A DNA stretch of 50,003 bases, from the NCBI GenBank assembly GCA_017465465.1, contig JAFTWE010000048.1, positions 1 to 50,003 of the forward strand, read 5' to 3'. How positions within the stretch are numbered: the stretch's first letter is position 1; each line of letters begins with the position of its first letter. The stretch comes from Clostridia bacterium. Lineage in GTDB: Bacteria > Bacillota > Clostridia > Oscillospirales > Acutalibacteraceae. Shown in pieces: positions 13,601 to 22,322 of this stretch. Both the position numbers and the translations under genes were made by a program. The notes below the pieces were generated by a model. The model searched no databases, was not told the origin of the DNA, and saw only the letters and a program-made list of their open reading frames with translations.

Positions 13601-15418
13601 ATGTGCGGAATTATGGGCTATACGGGAACTCTGCCTGCTGTTCCCATTATTATCAAGGGTCTTGAGGGGCTTGAATACAGAGGCTATGACTCGGCAGGGT
13701 TAGGTGTGATTAAGGCAGGGGAAATAAGCGTTTATAAAACTCAGGGAAGCCCTGAAAAGCTGTGGAACACCGTGCCTGAAAATCTGATTTCATCGGTTGG
13801 TGTGGGTCACACACGCTGGGCAACTCACGGTGCACCAACGGCGCAGAATGCCCACCCGCATTTAAGCCCTGACGGACTTTTTACCGTTGTGCATAACGGA
13901 ATTATAGAAAATTTTGCCGCCCTCAAGTCGGAGCTTGAGGAACAGGGTTATATTTTTAACAGCGAAACCGACACGGAGGTTGTGGCGTATCTTCTTGAAA
14001 AAGAATACAAGGGCGATGTGAAAAGCGCCATAACAAATGTGCTCACCCGCCTTGAAGGCTCTTATGCTTTGGGAATTTTATGCAACGATTATCCCGATAC
14101 GATTTTTTGCGCCAAATATTCAAGCCCTCTTTTTGTCAGCCTTGAATCCGACGGCGGTTATATTGCCAGCGATGTATCGGTGCTTCCGAAAAATGCAGGC
14201 AAGATTTATAAAATCGGTGATAAGGAAATCGGTATCCTTTCAAAGGATGAGCTGAAGGTTTTTGACATTGACGGGTGCAGAATAAGAAAAACAGAAATTA
14301 AGGTCCGCGACATCAAAAATCTTGAAGGTAAGGGCGAATACGCTCACTATATGTTAAAGGAAATTTATGAGCAGCCTCAGGCGGTGGAGGATACCCTTGA
14401 AAGCATTATTGTAAATTCCAGAATTAAGCTGAATACATTGCGGTTAACCAAAGAAAAAATCAAGCGGATTAACCGCATTGAATTTATTGCCTGCGGCTCG
14501 GCTTATCACGCAGGGGCGGTGGGAGCGTATATTGCTCAGAAGCTTATGGGTATTCCCTGTGAAGCTTATATCGCATCGGAATACCGATATTCAAACCCTG
14601 TTCCTGACGAAAATACGCTGGCGGTTATAATCAGCCAAAGCGGTGAAACCGCCGATACACTTGCCGCACTTCGTGAAGCAAAGCGGCACAATGCAAAAAT
14701 TGTTTCGATTATCAATGCGCCGCTTAGCACAATCGCTCAGGAAAGTGACAGCGTGATTTTAACCAAAGCCGGCAAGGAGGTTGCAGTTGCCACCACAAAG
14801 GCATTCAGCGCTCAGCTTGTGGTGATTTATGCTCTTTGCACCCGCCTTGCATATTCCTCGGGCAAAATCAATAAGGCAAGATATTCGGAATTGATTGAGC
14901 AAATGAAAAATCTCCCCGAAAAAATCAGAGAGATTTTGAAAAACGACAGGGAATATAAAGCTCTTGCCGACGAGCTTAAGGATATAAATTATACCTGCTT
15001 TATCGGCAGAGGTGTGGATTACTGCGCCGCAATGGAGGGTGCGCTTAAATTAAAAGAGGTGAGCTACACTCACTGCGAGGCTTATGCCGCAGGTGAGCTA
15101 AAGCACGGCACAATTTCGCTCATAGAGCAGGGCACACCTGTTGTTGCCGTAGCCGCCCAAAGCTCGGTGAGCCAGAAGACGGTGAGCAACATCAGAGAAT
15201 GCAAGGCGCGAGGGGCAAAAATAATCTGCATCGGCAATGAAAATTCATTCACTCCCGACGCAGACGATAAAATGCTTCTGATTCCCCAAACTGAGGATTT
15301 GTTTAAAACCTCGCTGACGGTGATACCGATGCAGTTGATTGCATATTACACAGCGCTTAATAAGGGCTGCAGTATTGATAAACCGAAAAATCTTGCCAAA
15401 AGCGTTACTGTTGAGTAG
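13601..15418 (+). CDS. glmS: Glutamine-fructose-6-phosphate aminotransferase
   Basis: Makes glucosamine-6-phosphate from fructose-6-phosphate and glutamine, the first step to UDP-GlcNAc and peptidoglycan. The protein is 605 residues. The nucleophile Cys follows the initiator Met (MCGIMGYTG); GLEYRGYDSAG, HTRWATHG and HPHLS belong to the glutaminase half. Two SIS domains follow (IACGSAYHAG, ISQSGETADT, and GRGVDYCAAMEGALKLKE), ending PKNLAKSVTVE. The start is unambiguous because Cys must be residue 2. The usual Firmicute glmS ribozyme is absent; the SD sits in a hairpin instead. Its 3' end overlaps the convergent TRIC gene by 14 bases. Confidence 0.98.
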   Translation: MCGIMGYTGTLPAVPIIIKGLEGLEYRGYDSAGLGVIKAGEISVYKTQGSPEKLWNTVPENLISSVGVGHTRWATHGAPTAQNAHPHLSPDGLFTVVHNGIIENFAALKSELEEQGYIFNSETDTEVVAYLLEKEYKGDVKSAITNVLTRLEGSYALGILCNDYPDTIFCAKYSSPLFVSLESDGGYIASDVSVLPKNAGKIYKIGDKEIGILSKDELKVFDIDGCRIRKTEIKVRDIKNLEGKGEYAHYMLKEIYEQPQAVEDTLESIIVNSRIKLNTLRLTKEKIKRINRIEFIACGSAYHAGAVGAYIAQKLMGIPCEAYIASEYRYSNPVPDENTLAVIISQSGETADTLAALREAKRHNAKIVSIINAPLSTIAQESDSVILTKAGKEVAVATTKAFSAQLVVIYALCTRLAYSSGKINKARYSELIEQMKNLPEKIREILKNDREYKALADELKDINYTCFIGRGVDYCAAMEGALKLKEVSYTHCEAYAAGELKHGTISLIEQGTPVVAVAAQSSVSQKTVSNIRECKARGAKIICIGNENSFTPDADDKMLLIPQTEDLFKTSLTVIPMQLIAYYTALNKGCSIDKPKNLAKSVTVE

Positions 15419-16061
15419 GTCTTTCGATTTTAGGTAAGTCCCAATGAAATGTTGCGGCAAGAATTCTGATAGCAACCACCACAACAAATGTTACCAGAAT
15501 TGCCGCCAGGTCCGGCACAATTTTGCCCAAAAAGAAGTAGCAGATTGCACCCAACAAAACAGCGGTTGCATACACATTTTTGCAAAAAATCAGAGGGGTT
15601 GCTTTGCTCATAATGTCGCGAAGAAGTCCTCCGCCAACCGCGGTGAGAAGCCCCATAAAAATTGTAAAAAATTCGTGGTCGCCATAACCAGCTTCTACCG
15701 TAAGGCGAATGCCTGAAATGGTGAACGCCGCAAGGCCTAAGGCGTCGAAAATATTGATTATTGTGTTGATTTTTTTGTAATTGTTAAAGAAAAAGTTGTT
15801 AAAGATTTTAGCAACTATAAAAACGCAAAGTGAAGTTACCACCGCGCAGAAAAGATGCTCCGCATTGCAAAAATTCCTCGGCGGAAAAACACCGAGAAAA
15901 ACATCTCTGAAGGCGCCGCCGCCAAGGGCAGTTATAAAGCCGAGAAAAACAACGCCGAAAACATCCATTTTTCTCACAATAGAAATCATAGCGCCGGAAA
16001 TTGCAAAGGCGGTAATTCCCGCAAATTCAATTATTTCAAAAATCAAAGAAGCTGTTTGCAT
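15405..16061 (-). CDS. TRIC-family (UPF0126) cation channel protein
   Basis: A membrane protein of 218 residues with about seven hydrophobic helices arranged as an internal repeat. The glycine motifs GGGAFRD and GGGLLRD mark the two halves, which is diagnostic of the YicG/UPF0126 family now grouped with trimeric intracellular cation channels. A role in potassium movement or counter-ion flow is known for the family, not shown here. I chose ATG at 16061 with GAGGG 5 bases upstream; a TTG four codons earlier overlaps this SD. It is last in the run mltG-sfsA-TRIC and 8 bases after sfsA. Confidence 0.88.
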   Translation of the reverse strand: MQTASLIFEIIEFAGITAFAISGAMISIVRKMDVFGVVFLGFITALGGGAFRDVFLGVFPPRNFCNAEHLFCAVVTSLCVFIVAKIFNNFFFNNYKKINTIINIFDALGLAAFTISGIRLTVEAGYGDHEFFTIFMGLLTAVGGGLLRDIMSKATPLIFCKNVYATAVLLGAICYFFLGKIVPDLAAILVTFVVVVAIRILAATFHWDLPKIERPTQQ

Positions 16062-16069
16062 AGTATCCC

Positions 16070-16741
16070 TCAAAATTTAATTTCAATTTCTTTGCCGAAA
16101 GTGAGAGTGTTTTCTCCTACCTCACAGTCAACGGCAACAACCTCAACACCCTGCTCTTTTGCCCTCAGCAATGCTTCGGCAAATTCAGGGTGGGTTTCTT
16201 TATTAGGAGTAAAAAAACTCACATTGTTCATCTGAACAATGAAAAGCACCATTGCTTTGTTGCCCTCACTTGCCCAACGGATAAGCCCGTTTATGTGCTT
16301 AACTCCTCTTTCGGTGGGTGCATCGGGGAAGAGAACAACTCCGTCTTTTTCAAGGGTAACACCCTTTACTTCAACAAAGATTTTTTCTTCACCGTTTTCA
16401 ATGTAAAAATCAAAGCGTGAATCCTCCCACGCCTTTTCATTTTTGATAAAGGTGTCGGGAAAGCGGATTCTCAACCACTCATCGGCTACCTTGTTGGGCG
16501 CCTGAGAGTCCATATTTATAAGCCTGTTTTTCTTATAAACCGATATTAAATCATAAGCCGTTTTTCTGCTTGGATTTGAGCTTTTTTCAAGCAAAACGGT
16601 TGCACCGGATGTAAGGAGCTCTTTGCAACGCCCTGTGTTTTTAACGTGGCAGATTTCTTCCTTGCCGTCAATTAAAACGTGAGCAATAAATCTGTTTGGT
16701 CTTTTAATAAAAGTGCCTTTAACGATGTTTTGATATTTCAT
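16070..16741 (-). CDS. sfsA: DNA/RNA nuclease SfsA
   Basis: The SfsA family has an OB-like N-terminal domain and a restriction-endonuclease-like C-terminal domain. At 223 residues it starts MKYQNIVKGTFIKRPNRFIA and contains HVKNTGRCKELL, SRFDFYIE...FVEVKGVTLE (nuclease Asp, Glu and Lys) and FPDAPTERGVKHI. Biochemical work describes nuclease activity; the old name refers to sugar fermentation stimulation. The stop of mltG and this ATG overlap as TGATG, with AGGA before them, so translation is coupled. A GTG one codon earlier is less likely. Confidence 0.93.
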   Translation of the reverse strand: MKYQNIVKGTFIKRPNRFIAHVLIDGKEEICHVKNTGRCKELLTSGATVLLEKSSNPSRKTAYDLISVYKKNRLINMDSQAPNKVADEWLRIRFPDTFIKNEKAWEDSRFDFYIENGEEKIFVEVKGVTLEKDGVVLFPDAPTERGVKHINGLIRWASEGNKAMVLFIVQMNNVSFFTPNKETHPEFAEALLRAKEQGVEVVAVDCEVGENTLTFGKEIEIKF

Positions 16742-17703
16742 CACATAATTCCTGCTTTTTTGCCGTTTGCAAGGTGCTGATTATATGTTTCGGCATAGTA
16801 AAAATCAGTTCCGCTTTTGTCGGTAAGGAAGTAATAATAATCTGTGTCGGCAGGTTCAACCGCCGCAGTTATTGCTTTGATTCCGGGGTTGCAGATTGCT
16901 CCTGCGGGGAGCCCTTTGCGGTATTTGTTATAGGTGTAATATTTTGTGAGCAGGTAGTCAAATTTCTGACTGTCACTTCCGCCTAAAAAATCAGCCATAT
17001 TTTTAAGATAAAAATATGTTACATCACTGCCGAGATATGTTTCTCTTGAATTTTTAAGTCGGTTATGAAAAACGGAAGAAACATTTTTGCACTCTTCAAT
17101 ATCAAAATCACATTCCTTCTGAATGATTGACGCAAGGGTGAGCATTTCATCCATTGTGTAGCCCAAATCGGCGGCTTTCTTTTGAATTTCAGGTGTAATT
17201 TTTGTGTTGTAATTATCAATGAATCTACTGATTACGCTGTGGACATCTTCATCAAGATAAAATTCATAAGTGTCGGGGAAAAGATAACCCTCCAGCAAGA
17301 ATGCACGCTCTTCGGGGTTGGTGATTTCAATGCCGTCAACAGGGGAGTTTGCCGCTTGATAAAATTCTTCCTTTGAGCACACTCCGCTTTCTTCAAGAAG
17401 CCCACCCATCTGATAAATGGTATAGCCCTCAGGGAAGGTTACGGTTACCACATTTGTAGGCTCGGGGGGAATGGTGGTTGTGGGCTTTACGATGTTTTTA
17501 ATATCATCTTTAAATAAAAAGCCTGCACCGAGAGCACCGCAAATGAGAACAATTATTGCAACAATGGCAATAGGCAAGGCTGTGGATTTTTTCTTTTTCT
17601 TTTCTGCTTTAGGGGCGGTAATTTCTTGGGGAATAACCGCTTCTTTATCAGAATCTTCTTCAAGATATTTTTTATATTTATCTAAATTTTTATCGTTGTT
17701 CAT
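16741..17703 (-). CDS. mltG: Endolytic murein transglycosylase MltG
   Basis: Cuts nascent peptidoglycan strands at the outer face of the membrane. The protein is 320 residues: a charged cytosolic N-terminus (about 1-40), one membrane helix (LPIAIVAIIVLICGALGAGFLF), then a LysM-like subdomain (FPEGYTIYQMG) and the YceG catalytic domain (GYLFPDTYEF, LASIIQKEC, VFHNRL, LPAGAICNPG). Most relatives read IxEKE at the catalytic helix; here it is IIQKEC, with the second Glu kept. I am not certain which of the two is the catalytic one. A TTGACA/TATAAT pair lies upstream (17733-17759), and sfsA and the TRIC gene follow in the same operon. Confidence 0.93.
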   Translation of the reverse strand: MNNDKNLDKYKKYLEEDSDKEAVIPQEITAPKAEKKKKKSTALPIAIVAIIVLICGALGAGFLFKDDIKNIVKPTTTIPPEPTNVVTVTFPEGYTIYQMGGLLEESGVCSKEEFYQAANSPVDGIEITNPEERAFLLEGYLFPDTYEFYLDEDVHSVISRFIDNYNTKITPEIQKKAADLGYTMDEMLTLASIIQKECDFDIEECKNVSSVFHNRLKNSRETYLGSDVTYFYLKNMADFLGGSDSQKFDYLLTKYYTYNKYRKGLPAGAICNPGIKAITAAVEPADTDYYYFLTDKSGTDFYYAETYNQHLANGKKAGIM

Positions 17704-17732
17704 AAAAATTCCTCTCTTTCACTGTCTTTTAT

Positions 17733-17759
17733 ATTATAACATCAAAAAGCTTTTGTCAA
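17733..17759 (-). promoter_or_regulatory. Promoter of mltG-sfsA-TRIC
   Basis: On the minus strand TTGACA (17754-17759) and TATAAT (17733-17738), both perfect but only 15 bases apart, which may make it weak. It lies 30 bases before the ATG. Confidence 0.55.
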
Positions 17760-17824
17760 TTTGTAATAAAGAGAAGTATGCTGTAAAAAATAAAAATGCA
17801 TCTTCGATGCAAAGGAGTGCTGAA

Positions 17825-17998
17825 ATGAAAAAGAAGAAATACAAGGATAACGAGCGTAAAATCTTCCCGATAGTTGCCGATATAACAGGCGTATGGCACG
17901 AAACTGCCGAAGAAGAGGATATATCTGACTATTTGGGAAGCTATACGGGTAATCCCTATGATGACGATATGCCCGTTCAGGACGCAGACGACTTGTAA
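17825..17998 (+). CDS. Hypothetical small protein, 57 aa
   Basis: I do not recognise it. It begins with a Lys-rich stretch (MKKKKYKDNERK), then a hydrophobic patch too short for a membrane helix (IFPIVADITGVW), and ends acidic (DDDMPVQDADDL). GGAG lies 7 bases before the ATG, a small hairpin (TGCATC TTC GATGCA, about 17796-17810) precedes it, and a strong terminator hairpin follows the stop directly. It is divergent from mltG and upstream of typA. The clean gene boundaries argue that it is real. No function is proposed. Confidence 0.65.
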   Translation: MKKKKYKDNERKIFPIVADITGVWHETAEEEDISDYLGSYTGNPYDDDMPVQDADDL

Positions 17999-18032
17999 AA
18001 AAATCGGCAAGAGAGTGTACTCTTGCCGATTT
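17997..18032. terminator. Terminator after the 57-aa gene
   Basis: AAATCGGCAAGAG (18001-18013) pairs perfectly with CTCTTGCCGATTT (18020-18032), loop AGTGTA. The U run on the plus strand is short. The A run before the stem gives a U run on the minus strand. Confidence 0.8.
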
Positions 18033-18036
18033 GCCA

Positions 18037-18065
18037 TTGACGGACACCGTGTTTTGTTTTATAAT
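18037..18065 (+). promoter_or_regulatory. Promoter of typA
   Basis: TTGACG (18037-18042), 17-base spacer, TATAAT (18060-18065). Transcription should start near 18072, about 30 bases before the chosen GTG. Confidence 0.8.
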
Positions 18066-18101
18066 GTAATATGTATAATTATGTGAAACTTGGTGATTTC
18101 A

Positions 18102-19922
18102 GTGGCAAAAAGAGAAAATATCAGAAATGTAGCAATTATTGCTCATGTTGACCACGGCAAAACAACTATGGTTGACGAAATGCTCAAGCAAAGCGGAACA
18201 TTCCGTGATAATGAGCAGGTGCAGGACAGAGTTATGGACTCTAACGATTTGGAAAGAGAAAGAGGAATTACAATTCTTTCCAAAAATACATCTGTTCATT
18301 ATAAGGATACAAAAATCAACATTGTTGACACTCCCGGTCACGCTGATTTCGGCGGCGAGGTTGAGCGTATATTGATGATGGTTGACGGAGTTCTGCTTCT
18401 TGTTGACGCATTTGAAGGCTGTATGCCTCAGACACGATTTGTGCTTCAGAAGGCACTTAATCTTAAAAAGAAAGTGCTTGTGGTTGTTAACAAAATTGAC
18501 CGCCCCGGCGCAAGACCTGACGAGGTTATTGACGAAGTTCTTGACTTGTTTATCGAGCTCGGTGCAGATGATGACCAGATTGAGTTCCCCGTTGTCTATG
18601 CTTCTGCAAGAGAGGGCTATTCATCACTTGATTCAACCGTCCGTGAGGGTGATATGAGGCCTCTCCTTGATGCAATCCTCACTCATATCGAGGCTCCCGA
18701 GGGTGAAATTGATGCACCTCTTCAGATTCTTTTTTCAAGCCTTGATTATGACGATTATATCGGCAGAATCGGTGTTGGCAGAGTTGAAAGAGGTCAGGTT
18801 AAAAAGAATGACAGCGTTGTGCTTTGCAAGGCAGACGGCAGTCAGGAAAATGTTAAAATTTCACGCCTTTATCAGTTTGAGGGTCTTAAAAGAGTTGAGG
18901 TTGACTCTGCTCAGATGGGCGATTTGATTTGTGTTTCGGGCATTACAGATATCAACATTGGTGAAACTGCCTGTGCGCCCGATTGCATTGAGCCGTTGCC
19001 CTTTGTTAAAATTGATGAACCGACCCTTTCAATGAATTTTATTGTTAATGACAGCCCCTTTGCAGGCCGCGACGGTAAATTTGTTACTTCAAGAAATCTT
19101 CGTGACCGCCTTTACAAAGAGGTTGAAACAAATGTCAGCATGAGAGTTGAAGACACTGAAACCACCGACACATTTAAGGTTTCGGGCAGAGGCGAGCTTC
19201 ATCTTTCAATTCTTATTGAAACAATGCGCCGCCAGGGCTATGAATTCCAGGTATCAAGACCGAAGGTAATTTATAAAGAAATCGGCGGTCAGCTTTGCGA
19301 GCCTATGGAGCTTTTGATTGTTGAAGTTCCTGAGCAGTATGTTGGCTCGGTTATGGAAAAAATCGGCGCCCGCCGCGGCGAGCTTGAAAATATGGGCACC
19401 CGTGACGGCGGTGCAACTCACCTTGAATTTAAAATTCCGTCAAGAGGCCTTATCGGCTACCGCTCGGAATTTATGACTGACACCAACGGTAACGGAATTA
19501 TGAATCAGCTTTTTGCAGGCTATGAGCCTGTCAAGGGTGAAATTCAGACAAGAGAAAACGGCTCAATCGTTGTTCACGAAACAGGTGTGAGCACAGGCTA
19601 CGGACTTTTTAACACTCAGGACAGAGGCAAGCTCTTTATCGGAGCAGGTGTTGAAGTTTATGAGGGTATGATTGTTGGCGAATGTGCTAAAAATGAAGAC
19701 GTTGTTTGCAATGTGTGCAAAAAGAAGCAGCTTACCAACACCCGTGCTTCAGGCAGTGACGAGGCGTTGCGCCTTGTTCCTCCCACCACACTCAGCCTTG
19801 AGCAGTGTATGGAATTTATTAAAGACGATGAATTGCTTGAAGTAACCCCTCTTACTTTAAGACTTCGTAAAAGAGTTCTTTCAAAAGAGCAGAGATTAAA
19901 GATGCTCCACAGAGCAAAATAA
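18102..19922 (+). CDS. typA: Translational GTPase TypA/BipA
   Basis: A ribosome-binding GTPase related to EF-G, involved in ribosome assembly and stress responses. It is about 606 residues. The G motifs are AHVDHGKTT (14-22), RGITI, DTPGHADFGGE and NKIDRPGARP, followed by the EF-G-like domains and the TypA-specific C-terminal domain ending RLKMLHRAK. I chose GTG at 18102 because family members begin MAKRE(D/N)IRN and GGTGAT lies 4 bases upstream. The TTG at 18090 would add four residues and lacks an SD. It heads a run of five same-strand genes to 24440. Confidence 0.97.
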   Translation: MAKRENIRNVAIIAHVDHGKTTMVDEMLKQSGTFRDNEQVQDRVMDSNDLERERGITILSKNTSVHYKDTKINIVDTPGHADFGGEVERILMMVDGVLLLVDAFEGCMPQTRFVLQKALNLKKKVLVVVNKIDRPGARPDEVIDEVLDLFIELGADDDQIEFPVVYASAREGYSSLDSTVREGDMRPLLDAILTHIEAPEGEIDAPLQILFSSLDYDDYIGRIGVGRVERGQVKKNDSVVLCKADGSQENVKISRLYQFEGLKRVEVDSAQMGDLICVSGITDINIGETACAPDCIEPLPFVKIDEPTLSMNFIVNDSPFAGRDGKFVTSRNLRDRLYKEVETNVSMRVEDTETTDTFKVSGRGELHLSILIETMRRQGYEFQVSRPKVIYKEIGGQLCEPMELLIVEVPEQYVGSVMEKIGARRGELENMGTRDGGATHLEFKIPSRGLIGYRSEFMTDTNGNGIMNQLFAGYEPVKGEIQTRENGSIVVHETGVSTGYGLFNTQDRGKLFIGAGVEVYEGMIVGECAKNEDVVCNVCKKKQLTNTRASGSDEALRLVPPTTLSLEQCMEFIKDDELLEVTPLTLRLRKRVLSKEQRLKMLHRAK

Positions 19923-19934
19923 GGAGATACGGCT

Positions 19935-20855
19935 ATGAAAAAGTTTTTAGCAATTTTACTCAGCGTGCTTTTATTGGGTATGACTTGTGTTACCGGCTTT
20001 GCCACCGCAGAAGAGGCGGACAAGCCCTTTGAAAACAGTCAGTTTTTTACATACGGAGATTATTCAATTCACTACCGCAAGGTTGAGCATCAGGGCAAAT
20101 ATATGGGCAGAATTATGATGCTCCACGGCTTCGGTCAGTCCACATATTCCTGGGAGAATATGGCTTCTCAGATGAGTGCCAAGGGCTACGATTGCTATAT
20201 GGCAGACCTCCCCAACTTTGGCTACAGCACAAGAGAAAATGCTGATATAGAAGCCATTGACAGAGAAACCCTTATCATTGAGCTTATGAAGAGCATTGCT
20301 GATGACAAAAACTGGATTTTGGCAGGTCATTCAATGGGCGGCGGTGTTGCAATCAATATTGCCGAGGAGTTGCCGACAAAGGCTCTTTTCCTCGTTTGCC
20401 CTGCACCGATGGCAGATACAAGCTCAATGCCCACAGGCATTGTCACTAATCCTCTTATGACAGGTATGCTCAATCTCGTTTTCAAATATCTCACAAGAAT
20501 TGACTGCCTTATGAGAATGATTGTTTTAATGGCAACCAATAATAAAGAATTTACAAAAGCCTACGATGTTGAAAAGGTATCAGCTCCCTTGCAGCTTGAT
20601 AACACAGGCACAGGTCTTTGCTATATGATGACTAATGTGCGCCCCACAAACCTTGAGGGCGCAGGAAATATTACTTGCCCTGTTTTGGTTATCAATGCAA
20701 CAGATGATATGATTATCAATAATGATATGAAGCAAAGCGTTGCAGATGCACTCCCCAATGCCGAGCATTATCTTGTTGAGGGTGCCGGCCACCTCTGCCA
20801 TGAAGACAGAGCAGAAGAGCTTTCGGCAGTAGTATTTGATTTTCTTAATAAATAG
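19935..20855 (+). CDS. Secreted alpha/beta hydrolase
   Basis: A 306-residue protein with an N-terminal signal peptide (KKFLAILLSVLLLGMTCVTGFA, cleavage near ATA-EE at about 25), so it is exported. The alpha/beta-hydrolase signatures are the oxyanion segment LHGFGQS (63-69), the nucleophile elbow GHSMGG (Ser 133), NATDD with the acid Asp, and GAGHLCHE with the His. All three catalytic residues are therefore present. The substrate is unknown; esterase, lipase or peptidase are possible. It follows typA by 12 bases with GGAG and precedes ribF by 8 bases. Confidence 0.9.
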   Translation: MKKFLAILLSVLLLGMTCVTGFATAEEADKPFENSQFFTYGDYSIHYRKVEHQGKYMGRIMMLHGFGQSTYSWENMASQMSAKGYDCYMADLPNFGYSTRENADIEAIDRETLIIELMKSIADDKNWILAGHSMGGGVAINIAEELPTKALFLVCPAPMADTSSMPTGIVTNPLMTGMLNLVFKYLTRIDCLMRMIVLMATNNKEFTKAYDVEKVSAPLQLDNTGTGLCYMMTNVRPTNLEGAGNITCPVLVINATDDMIINNDMKQSVADALPNAEHYLVEGAGHLCHEDRAEELSAVVFDFLNK

Positions 20856-20863
20856 GTGATTTT

Positions 20864-21748
20864 ATGACCGACGGAAAACTTAATATCGGCACTGCCGTTG
20901 CACTTGGGAATTTCGACGGTCTTCACAAAGGGCATTTATCAGTCCTTGAAAAAGCGTTGGAGTTCAGAAAAGACGGATATGTACCCACGGTAGTTTTATT
21001 TGATGTTCACCCAAAGGAAGTTCTTTCGGGCAGCTTTAAACGGCTTCTTACTACTTGTGAAACCGAAAGAATGCTCACTTCAATGGGATTTGAAATTTAC
21101 AAGGCTTCATTCAATGAAGTTAAAAACCTGACACCCGAAGATTTTTTTGAAAAAATTCTTGTAAAAGAGCTGAATGCAAAAGCACTTTGCTGTGGATTTA
21201 ACTATTCCTTCGGCAAGGGCGGAAAGGGTGACAGCAAATTGCTCTTATCCCTTGCAAAAAGCGGCAGTATAGCCTGCTGTGTTTTACCTGAAAAAGAGGT
21301 GGATTCAGCCACTGTTTCTTCCACGGCAATTAAAAATTATATTGCAAACGGCGAGCCTGAAAAGGCGGCGCAGATGCTTGGCAGGAATTTTGCTTTCAGC
21401 GGTGAAGTAATTCACGGTGACCGAAGGGGGAGGGAGCTTGGCTTCCCTACCGCTAATCAGAGAATTGACGAAAGCCTCATTGTGCCGAAATACGGTGTTT
21501 ATGAAACACTTGTAACAGTTGACGGCAAAAAATACCGCGGAGTTACCAACATCGGCATAAGACCCACATACCTTTCTGATGTGGTGCTTAGTGAAACAAA
21601 TATTTTAGGCTTCAGCGGCGACATTTATTCAAAGAACATCACCGTCGAGCTTGTGAAATACCTCAGAGAAGAACGGAAGTTTTCTTCGGCTGAAACCTTA
21701 ATCAGCCAGCTTAATGACGATGTAAGGCAGGTGAGCGGTGATGACTGA
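20864..21748 (+). CDS. ribF: Bifunctional riboflavin kinase/FAD synthetase
   Basis: Converts riboflavin to FMN and FMN to FAD. The N-terminal nucleotidyltransferase domain has GNFDGLHKGH (16-25) and the later STAIK-like SSTAIKNYI. The C-terminal flavokinase domain has GEVIHGDRRGRELGFPTAN and GVTNIGIRPT. The 294-residue length is slightly below the usual 305-315. AGGTGA precedes the ATG. Its 3' end overlaps the start of the uracil-DNA glycosylase gene by 8 bases, so the two are translationally coupled. No riboflavin biosynthesis genes are in the window. Confidence 0.96.
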   Translation: MTDGKLNIGTAVALGNFDGLHKGHLSVLEKALEFRKDGYVPTVVLFDVHPKEVLSGSFKRLLTTCETERMLTSMGFEIYKASFNEVKNLTPEDFFEKILVKELNAKALCCGFNYSFGKGGKGDSKLLLSLAKSGSIACCVLPEKEVDSATVSSTAIKNYIANGEPEKAAQMLGRNFAFSGEVIHGDRRGRELGFPTANQRIDESLIVPKYGVYETLVTVDGKKYRGVTNIGIRPTYLSDVVLSETNILGFSGDIYSKNITVELVKYLREERKFSSAETLISQLNDDVRQVSGDD

Positions 21749-22310
21749 TTGGCAAAGTCTTAAAAGCGAATGCTTTGCTTGCAATAAATGCCCGTTAGGT
21801 CAGACGAGAACAAACCTTGTTTTTGGCGTTGGTAATGAAAGCGCAGAGGTTATGTTTATCGGCGAAGGTCCGGGCGAGCAGGAGGATTTACAGGGCGAGC
21901 CTTTTGTGGGCAGAAGCGGTCAGCTTCTTGATAAATTTCTTGATGCCATTGACCTTGACCGCCGCAAAAATGTTTATATCGGCAACATTGTTAAGTGCCG
22001 ACCGCCTAAAAACCGCGACCCTCTGCCTGAAGAGCAGGATGCGTGTATACCTTGGCTTAAGGCGCAGACAAGGCTCATCAGACCCAAAATTATCGTCTGC
22101 CTCGGAAGAGTTGCCGCAACAAAGCTTATTGGCCCCGACTTCAAGGTTACCCGTCAGCACGGTCAGTTTATTGAAAAAAACGGGTTTTATATGATGGGTA
22201 CTTTTCATCCGTCGGCACTTTTGAGGAATCCTGCCCAGAAGCCCGATGCTTTTGAGGATTTCATAGCACTCCGAGAAAAAATCATTGAAGTCTGTGACCG
22301 CACATATTAA
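21741..22310 (+). CDS. Uracil-DNA glycosylase, family 4
   Basis: Removes uracil from DNA for base-excision repair. This is the iron-sulfur type. It is 189 residues with N-terminal Cys residues (CFACNKC, 11-17) and later Cys (NIVKCRPP and IIVCLG) for a 4Fe-4S cluster. The active-site motif GEGPGEQED (41-49) and FHPSALLR are both present. I took ATG at 21741, with GGTGAGCGGTG before it, rather than the GTG one codon earlier. It is also similar to the phage SPO1 polymerase-related domain name used in some databases. Confidence 0.93.
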   Translation: MTDWQSLKSECFACNKCPLGQTRTNLVFGVGNESAEVMFIGEGPGEQEDLQGEPFVGRSGQLLDKFLDAIDLDRRKNVYIGNIVKCRPPKNRDPLPEEQDACIPWLKAQTRLIRPKIIVCLGRVAATKLIGPDFKVTRQHGQFIEKNGFYMMGTFHPSALLRNPAQKPDAFEDFIALREKIIEVCDRTY

Positions 22311-22322
22311 GGAGGCACAATT

